Shown piece after piece: positions 57,457 through 64,000 of a stretch of DNA of 64,000 bases (its first letter is position 1; every line of letters starts with the position of its first letter). The notes beneath the pieces were generated by a model. The model saw only the letters and a list, made by a program, of their open reading frames with translations. It had not been told where the DNA came from and made no database searches. Source of the stretch: Alcanivoracaceae bacterium (GTDB lineage Bacteria > Pseudomonadota > Gammaproteobacteria > Xanthomonadales > Marinicellaceae); contig JADGEI010000008.1 in NCBI GenBank assembly GCA_016744455.1, positions 62,001 through 126,000 on the forward strand. The letters are read 5' to 3'. A program made the translations under genes and the position numbers.

Positions 57457-57527
57457 TGCCGTAGAGCGACACATAACTTGAGACTCTCGCCACATAAAGT
57501 GAGACTGGTGCGACACATAAAAGGAGA
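57457..57527 (+). repeat. Second left-type end array
   Basis: Boxes CACATAActTGAGA (57470-57483), CACATAAagTGAGA (57491-57504) and CACATAAaaGGAGA (57514-57527), same 21/23 spacing and flank (CGTAGAGCG) as the left end at 40548. Forms with the preceding right end an inverted repeat CGCTCTACG-TGC-CGTAGAGCG. Suggests a second element of the same family starting here; no matching right end is found before the window edge. Confidence 0.65.
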
Positions 57528-57555
57528 TTGAGGTTTTAATTATTAAAATCTCAAT
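57527..57555. repeat. Inverted repeat upstream of the nuclease-STAND gene
   Basis: ATTGAGGTTTTAAT and ATTAAAATCTCAAT match in 13 of 14 positions around one base, an AT-rich operator-like palindrome 42 bases before the TTG start. It could control expression of the defence gene. Confidence 0.5.
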
Positions 57556-57596
57556 CGATTCAGAAGGAATATTATAAGGTTTTATGAGATATATTA

Positions 57597-60500
57597 TTGA
57601 CTGAAAGTATAGATAATTTTAAAGCTGACCCACAGCGCCAAGCCATTCACAGTATAGGTGGATATGTTTATCAAATACATCAATCTGTCTTTGCATGGTT
57701 TCACCTTAAAGAAAATGAAATATTAGTATTAGAAGGTGCTGAAGATTTTGACGTCCATAGTGAACATTCAGTAACAATTACTCAAGTAAAAAAAAATCAC
57801 AAAATATCACCTTAAACACAAATGAAATTCAAGGTGCTATAAATAATTTCTGGAAATGCAAAAAGGATAATCCTGAACATAATATTCATTATCATTTTTT
57901 AACTACTGCGAACTCAACATTTGAAAAAGGCAATCCATTTGGAACAGAAAAAAATGGAATTGACTATTGGAACGAAGTAGCAAATTCAATAAAAGATATT
58001 AGCATACTGAGAAACTTTTTAAAGGATGTAAATTTAAATCCTAAATTATTAAACTTCCTGACTACTGAAAGTGATGATGTCATACGAAATGAACTAATCA
58101 ATTGTATTAAATGGAACACTGGAAGCAAGTCAATTGAAGCAATTCAACATTCAATTGAAGATAAAGTTACTCATTATGGGTTAAATTTGGGTGTTGACTC
58201 CCGTACTTCTAAAAATGCATTGCCAAATATTTTTAAATATATTGCTGAAAAATCAATTTCAAAAGAATCTAGAGATGTAACTAAGTTAGATTTACAAAGT
58301 TGTTTTGAGAAAGCAACAATGGTAACTATTACTCATCAAACAATGATGATGATCAATAACAAATCCAGCACTGGTGAGATAAGCAATTCACAAAATATAA
58401 TACCCATTCTCTCAGCTCCACCAGCTTTTGTAGAAGGCGGAATTCCAAGAAAAAATCTTGTAATTAAACTTGTAGAGATAATTGAAAGAGAACAAATCCT
58501 TTTTATATGTGGTAGTAATGGTTATGGAAAAACTAATTTAGCATTGTTATTATCGAACCATTACGGTGATAATTGGAAATGGTTAGATTTTAGGGGAATT
58601 GAATATCAACAAAAAAAAGATTTTTTATTTCGTGCGACATTTGAAATTAATAATTGTGACTTAAAACCTTTTGTAGTCATTGATGACCTTGATTTTATCG
58701 ATATTCACAACTATGAAAAACCTTTATTATCTCTTATCTTCACAATACTAAATTTGAATGGAAGGTTAGTAATTACAAGTAACAACCGACCACCGGTTAC
58801 TATTTTTTCAAAAATTTGGAGAAATGAAAATTGTGAAATTATTGCTCCAGAATTTAATATTGTTGAAATAGAACAAGCAATTAAGAAGAATGGCTTAACA
58901 GAGATAAATGATTTATTACACTGGGCTAAAACGGTAAACATACATACTCTTGGTCACCCTCAGTTAGTTCATGTATTGTGTAGAAATTTAGATGCTAATA
59001 ACTGGCCCAAGGATAAAATTTATGATTTTGAAGAGCCTGAGGATATTGAAAGGATAAAAGAGGAAGCGAGAAAGCGTTTAACCAGCGATTTCCCAGATGA
59101 GAAAGCAAGGAAATTGGCTTACAGGCTAAGCATCCTAAATGGTTCATTCACAAGAGAAACAGCACTGTCTGTAGCACAGAACTCACCTAGTATTGATTTA
59201 GCAGGCGAAGCCTTTGATTTATTAGTTGGACCATGGATTGAACATGATAGAAATAACCATTATAGAATTTCTCAGTTATTAAAGGGAGCTGCTGAAAAAG
59301 TTTTCCATCAGGATGAAATAAATTTGATCCATAGTGGAATTGCTTCAAATATAATGATTAAGGGTTCAATAAATCAAAATGATCTAAGTACGGCACTATT
59401 TCATGCATATAAAGCAAGTAAAGAAGATGTCCTATTGAGTATAGGATTAATACTAATTAAAGAAAGCTCTGATAACCTAAAACAGATTTATGATTATATC
59501 AGTTGGTTCTCATTAATTAACTTAGAAAACTCTAATAGTATTATATCTAATCCAAAAAACAGTAATACAGAACTTGTCTTAAGGTTGGCGCAATTTAAAT
59601 TGTTATCAAATTCCCCTAATACTCAATTGATAGATAACGTTTTAGATAAAATAGACGAATGTATAAATTGTATTAAAGACCCTGAACTTAAATCAGTATC
59701 TGAATATATGGCTTACGGGTCTATTCTACATACAATAAATATACATATCAATGCGAAAAAGGCAGTATTTATGATATCGCGTCTAATAGATATAAATGAT
59801 CAGCCTCCAGACATTAAAGAATTAAATCAGAATTTAGAACATGAACTTGAAGAATTACCAAATTTTGGTGGTAACAATTTATACCAAGTTTTATTTTCAC
59901 TGCAAGCTGCTAATTTTCGAAAAATCGATGACTTATTAGAGCTAATAAAAGCTTTAGAAGAATTGCAAGAAAGTAAAAGAAATATGCTCTTGGAAGTATT
60001 TAAATCAAATGCAGATTTTAGTGACCATATACTTAGCTCTGCATGGTTATGCGAAGATAAAAAGGATTCGTTTGATTTTGATAAAGCTAGCTCAATTTAT
60101 AAATATGTTGAGAATAAAGCTAGGGAATGGGAACTTCCATCTTTAATTGAGTCATGTTTAATGACGATATCTATAATTTATGACGAATATGCTCAGTCAA
60201 AAGAAAAAGCACTTATCATAGCAAATGATGCTGTTAAAGAGTTTCCAAATGCGGTGAAACTTGTCAATCAAAAAGCAAAAGTATTATTACATATGGATAG
60301 AGCACTAGAAGCGAAGCCATTTGTTGATAAAGTTCTAAGTCTTCCAGAGTTTAGCTCTATAGATTATATGTTTTGTTGCAGGTTAGCTGGAAAGTCTTTT
60401 GCTAAAATAATTGACTGGAATGAAGCTGCTAAATATTTTAATTTAGGGGCTTCAAAATCAGTAGAAATTAGCAGACTAGAAAAAATGGGCATCGGACTAT

Positions 60501-61615
60501 TAATAGATGCAGCATTTTGTTGGTGGAAAGATAAAAAGTTTGATAAGAGTTTATTAGCATTTGCAGATGCTTTAGATCAATTAAAGTCTATTTCTTATGT
60601 AAATGACATACAAGCACATCATTTACATGCAACAGTTCGACATTGTATAACATGGATTCATATTTGCAACTTAGGAAGAGTACCGTCAAATATGTCTGAG
60701 CCAGTACCAGGCATGTGCAGCAATCAAGACCCGCATGAAAAAATTCAAACTCATAAAGTTATCGGAGGATTAGAGAATATGTGGAGTTTTTTGGAAATTA
60801 CTGAATCAAATCTTGACTTGGATTTAGGTATAAAAGAAAGGGCGCTTGTTCATACGAATAAACAAGGAGTGATGTTGTTTGATAACTATACTAGTGGTTT
60901 AAAATATGAATTCATGTTTAAAAAAATGGATTTTGAAAATGCAGTACCAAAAATATTAAATTATTACCGAGCATTTAATCATCAGATGTTGTCAGCAAAA
61001 AGTGGTAATGATCTATGGTTACTAGGTAAAGCCCCAGATTTGCCGGACGATTACTGGAATGACTCAATAAACTGTGACCAATTAAGTACTAATTTCTTAA
61101 GAATATGTTTAATTTGTATTGTAGAAAAGAAACCCTTTGAATCTTTGATTCCAATATGGCAATCAGATATAGTTAAAGCAAATATAGAAAGTGTATTCAT
61201 CAATGATTTATTAGATGTATTAAGCGGTAAAGAGGCTAATGGAGGGTTACATCAACAAATTGCTTGGGGAATTCGTAGGTTAAAAGAAACAATAATCCAC
61301 CCAAAAGAATTATGGGAGATTTCATTTAGGCTCTTGAATTTATTTTTGAAGGATCGCTTATTTGTTGAAAAAGCCATTGAAGGAATAATTATTACCAGAT
61401 GGTTTTATTTTTCACAGAATCAAATGAATGAACTTTCTAAAAAAAATACTAATACTAGTGTACTTCTTAAGGAAAAATGTTTGAATCAAGATACATGCGT
61501 ATTTCTGAAAATTGCAGAAATATTAAACTTAACAGCACCTTATTTAAAAATTAACTTAGCAGAAAGTGGAAAAACCTACCTTAAGGAAATTATAAAAAAT
61601 GAAAGGAAAAATTAA
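57597..61615 (+). CDS. Cap4/DUF4297-like nuclease-STAND NTPase, split by a one-base shift
   Basis: The first frame (57597-57815, TTG start) holds the start of a Cap4-like nuclease: GGYVYQIHQSVFAWF, EGAEDFDV and QVK, the PD-(D/E)xK-type residues. At the A-run 57788-57796 (zero frame ...GTA AAA AAA AAT) the frame ends soon after, but the -1 frame continues with no stop for 1270 codons. That part encodes the rest of the nuclease domain, a P-loop (ICGSNGYGKTNLALLL), Walker B FVVIDDLDF and a long helical/TPR-like C-terminus, as in Avs/STAND defence proteins. Total about 1339 residues. Either programmed slippage at A-AAA-AAA or an inactivating mutation or read error. Confidence 0.75.
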
Positions 61616-61805
61616 TAAATATTTATCAGAATTTGCAAGCAACATATTTTCTTCAAAATGGATGATGATTCCAGCGAGCAATCTGAACCCAGGATGGAAG
61701 GTGTCAATATCTGGTTACGAACTTGCAAAGAGTTTTCAAATTTACTTGATTATAAAATTTCCTTTTTTGAATATAAATAAAGAAACATTTATGATCGAAT
61801 GTTAA
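61599..61805 (+). CDS. Small hypothetical protein
   Basis: 68 residues with no recognised domain. It overlaps the STAND gene's end by 17 bases, with AAGGA upstream of the ATG. Short and composition-biased, so it may not be real; if real it belongs to the same operon as the STAND gene. Confidence 0.35.
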   Translation: MKGKINKYLSEFASNIFSSKWMMIPASNLNPGWKVSISGYELAKSFQIYLIIKFPFLNINKETFMIEC

Positions 61806-61830
61806 GCTAGAAAACCACAGAGGAACTATT

Positions 61831-62208
61831 ATGAAGAAAAAAACTACATTTATTGAATTTCTTGAAATGAGAAAGATTAATAAAATATTGGTTGAATTGC
61901 CTGAAAAATTACTAACTGAAGCAACTAGGAAGTCAGTCGGTAATTATACAGCTCGAAGAGATCAACCTCACTTTGATGGTGATGAGTATCACGCTCATGT
62001 TAAGATAAAAGGATATGAAGTAGCTTGGGGGAAATCTGGAAAAAGAAGACACCCAAATAAATTCCCTGTAACAATTCCAAAGAATGCAAAGAAAGCAATT
62101 GCTAAAGTTTTGGATGTGGATATTTCTATATTGGAGAGCTATAAGATATTTGATCCGGAGTTAAAAGAGGATGTTTTTCTTATTGAGATGGTTATATCAA
62201 ATATTTGA
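61831..62208 (+). CDS. Small hypothetical protein
   Basis: 125 residues, basic, without a domain I can name; features include FDGDEYHAHVKIKGYEVAWGKSGKRRHPNKFPVTIP. It starts 26 bases after the previous small gene with AGAGGAAC upstream, suggesting one transcript with the STAND gene. The composition is like other small accessory genes. Confidence 0.6.
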   Translation: MKKKTTFIEFLEMRKINKILVELPEKLLTEATRKSVGNYTARRDQPHFDGDEYHAHVKIKGYEVAWGKSGKRRHPNKFPVTIPKNAKKAIAKVLDVDISILESYKIFDPELKEDVFLIEMVISNI

Positions 62209-62290
62209 TTTTGATGTTAACGAGAGACTATAAATAAATCTGTGTATCTGCTATTTTGTCATCTAATTCCAATAATTTAGACTATTTAAA

Positions 62291-63511
62291 TGTAGAAGTT
62301 CAGACTTTATCTGACATATACCCGTTTCTCAGTAACTGTTTGTCAGGTCAGATTTAGTTCAAAAACTTCTTCTTCCAGACTTCTTTTCCATCGATGAGAG
62401 TTTCCATCGGTGTTCTCCCGCAGCAAATTTTACCTTGGTGAGTTCGTTGAGTATTATATTTTATCAACCACTGGTCAAGGTCTATTTGTAATTCCTCGAT
62501 AGATTGATAAATCTTTTTGCGTAAGCAAATTTGATAAAACTCGTTTAATATCGTCTTATGAAATCGCTCACATATACCATTGGTTTGAGGTGACCTCACT
62601 TTGGTTTTAGTATGTTCAATATCATTCAGAGCCATATATAACTGATAATCATGTTGGTCAGCTCGACCACAATACTCTGTACCCCTATCAGTCAGAATAC
62701 GAAGCATTGGAAGGTCATTTTCCTCATAGAATGGCAATACTCTATCATTAAGCATGTCAGCAGCTGTAATTGGTGTTTTAGTCGTATATAACTTGGCATG
62801 AGCTACCTTTGAATAGGTATCCACAAAAGTTTGCTGGTAAACACGACCAATTCCCTTGAATGTACCAACATAATAAGTATCTTGAGAACCAAGGTAACCA
62901 GGGTGAGCTGTATCAATCTCTCCACAGGCTTCATCATCATGTTTCTTTCGTTCCATTGCTGCAACTTGTGACTCCGTTAAGATGATTCCATCTTCAGCAA
63001 CCTTGTCAGATAAGGCTTTCAAGCGTTGTTTAAAACAGGCTAGGTCATTACGCAACCAAATGCTTCTAACACCACTTGGGGAAACAAATGTACCACGTTT
63101 ACGTAGTTCGTTACTGGTTCTGGTTTGACCATGAGCAGGTTCTTCAAAAGCATATTCAACCACTATGGCTTCAATAGTAGGATCTATTCTATTTTTGAGA
63201 TTTGGAGTTCGTCTATTTCGCTCAAATAAGGCTTGAACACCACCTTCTTCATGTGCTGATTTGTAGCGATAAAATGTATCGCGTGATAAGCCCATCATTT
63301 TGCAGGCTTTAGAAACATTCCCAAGTTCTTCGGCTAAATTCAGTAAACCGACTTTATGTTTTATAATTTTTTCGTTAGTATGTATCATTAGAGTTACCTA
63401 TTTTTTATTTTGATTAATGTTGTAATTACATCAAAACGGGTAACTCTATTTTTTGCAACTATTTTTTCTTTTAATAATCGCAATGTGTCAGATGGCGTCT
63501 AAACTTCTACA
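62291..63511 (-). mobile_element. IS481-family insertion sequence
   Basis: 1221 bp with terminal inverted repeats TGTAGAAGTTcAGACttTATCTGACA (left) and TGTAGAAGTTtAGACgcCATCTGACA (right, inverse), 3 mismatches in 26. One transposase gene inside. No flanking duplication is visible (TATTTAAA on the left, CATTATT on the right), so flanking DNA may have been rearranged since insertion. Confidence 0.9.
62354..63388 (-). CDS. IS481-family transposase
   Basis: 344-residue DDE transposase. N-terminal HTH (LGNVSKACKMMGLSRDTFYRYKSAHEEGGVQALFERNRR) and integrase core with Asp in GEIDTAHPGYLG, Asp in ILTDRGTEYCGR and Glu in TNGICERFHKTILNEFY. Complete and apparently active. Confidence 0.93.
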   Translation of the reverse strand: MIHTNEKIIKHKVGLLNLAEELGNVSKACKMMGLSRDTFYRYKSAHEEGGVQALFERNRRTPNLKNRIDPTIEAIVVEYAFEEPAHGQTRTSNELRKRGTFVSPSGVRSIWLRNDLACFKQRLKALSDKVAEDGIILTESQVAAMERKKHDDEACGEIDTAHPGYLGSQDTYYVGTFKGIGRVYQQTFVDTYSKVAHAKLYTTKTPITAADMLNDRVLPFYEENDLPMLRILTDRGTEYCGRADQHDYQLYMALNDIEHTKTKVRSPQTNGICERFHKTILNEFYQICLRKKIYQSIEELQIDLDQWLIKYNTQRTHQGKICCGRTPMETLIDGKEVWKKKFLN

Positions 63512-63609
63512 CATTATTAATTTAAATGCAGCTCATCACAAACCAAGCCAAAAAATCAATTAACTAAGGAGTTAAGATTTTAAATTGATGCATGTCTTTT
63601 TTTTGAAAA

Positions 63610-64000
63610 CTAATTCTCAAACCCATCCATTAATATTAAGTCAATTGGTGTAAATGAACTGTCAGTTCCATCCAATTGATTCAAAAAACTGATCAAATCA
63701 TTATAATCATTCTGGTCAAGATCAAGCGCCCTTCGGTGTGGTTGCGCTAAGATGATTTCACTTTGTGTGGCGATTATAATATCATCAACAAATAATTCAC
63801 TATGATGAGGACCAACTAATGAAATTTCAATCACATTAGTAGTACCAGCTAACCACGATACATTTTCTAACCTCACTTCACGCCAATCAAGATAAGATTC
63901 ATGCGCTGCAACATTTATTGTATGTATATTGCCATTGATGTTTATTGTTAAGTCTTGAGCTTGTTGTGCACGATTAACCACCTGTAACCCCAATGCTCCT
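63610..64000 (-). CDS. C-terminal end of secreted CBM-like protein with DGFE tail (partial)
   Basis: The frame is open to the window edge, so this is the end of a larger protein. The visible about 130 residues hold a beta-rich module resembling a carbohydrate-binding (CBM6/35-like) domain (HTINVAAHESYLDWREVRLENVSWLAGTTNVIEISL, SELFVDDIIIA), then a short dockerin-like DLDQNDYNDLISFLNQLDG and a C-terminal LILMDGFEN. Exported surface or polysaccharide-degrading proteins often have such ends. Confidence 0.7.
   Translation of the reverse strand, partial: GALGLQVVNRAQQAQDLTININGNIHTINVAAHESYLDWREVRLENVSWLAGTTNVIEISLVGPHHSELFVDDIIIATQSEIILAQPHRRALDLDQNDYNDLISFLNQLDGTDSSFTPIDLILMDGFEN

Noticed and set aside
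58187..61615. STAND protein as a complete gene starting at TTG 58187
   Set aside because: The same frame is open upstream to the A-run and encodes the rest of the nuclease domain whose start lies in the other frame.
1..64000. CRISPR array or Cas genes linked to the Tn7-like element
   Set aside because: No regularly spaced repeat with unique spacers and no Cas-like protein was seen; the 14-bp boxes are spaced 21-23 bases and lie only at the ends.

Overview
The window is AT-rich (by eye, low to mid 30s % GC) chromosomal DNA of a Gram-negative gammaproteobacterium. This rests on the gene content: BaeSR, TatABC, LolB, a type IV pilin, the accBC-prmA-fis-purHD gene order, aroKB, QueG, and class Ia NrdAB. 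Outer-membrane and lipoprotein genes and secreted proteins ending in a DGFE tail fit a marine Marinicella-like lineage, but that assignment is only a guess.

Positions 1-5.7 kb hold an envelope-stress two-component pair (3' part of baeS, then baeR), a Spy/CpxP-like periplasmic protein, a di-haem peroxidase, a cysteine-rich (probably Fe-S) repressor, two VOC-fold proteins and a flavodoxin-like reductase. Positions 5.8-12.1 kb hold tatABC and a divergent acyl-CoA cluster (phosphotransferase, TetR regulator, acyl-CoA dehydrogenase / SDR, saccharopine-dehydrogenase-like reductase). Positions 12.2-40.5 kb are ordinary core genome: pth, rplY, prs, tRNA-Gln, ispE, lolB; aroQ, accB, accC, prmA, a zinc-ribbon membrane protein, fis, purH, purD; an outer-membrane barrel whose signal peptide seems to start at ATT; a PerM-like permease, grxC, a SPOR-like protein, aroB, aroK; a tandem pair of pilin genes with an IS3 scrap between them; queG, srkA, terC, an epimerase, a MATE pump, nrdA and nrdB.

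Four bases after the nrdB stop the sequence changes character. A Tn7-like transposon (about 40.55-57.46 kb) carries tnsA-tnsB-tnsC and a long TniQ/TnsD-type protein with about five helix-turn-helix modules. Its proposed ends are arrays of a 14-bp box, CACATAAnnTGAGA: three boxes at the left in one orientation and four at the right in the other. These resemble TnsB-binding arrays. Cargo between the left end and tnsA is a ubiquitin-like conjugation module: a metallo-beta-lactamase-fold protein, then one polypeptide with E2-like, E1/ThiF and JAB domains. A four-helix membrane protein, an HNH-plus-membrane protein, an unknown protein and an AlpA-like DNA-binding protein follow. Cargo on the other side is two small unknown genes and a 14-repeat kelch-like secreted protein.

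The right-end array runs directly into a second copy of the left-end array, as if a second element of the same family began there. Behind it sits a large anti-phage-type gene: a Cap4/DUF4297-like nuclease joined to a STAND NTPase. It is interrupted by a one-base shift at an A-run exactly after the presumed QVK nuclease motif. Two small unknown genes, an IS481-family insertion and the 3' end of a secreted DGFE-tailed protein close the window.

The main candidates for new biology are the nrdB-targeting Tn7-like element with its ubiquitin-like cargo, the tandem-end structure, and the possible frameshift-controlled nuclease-STAND protein.
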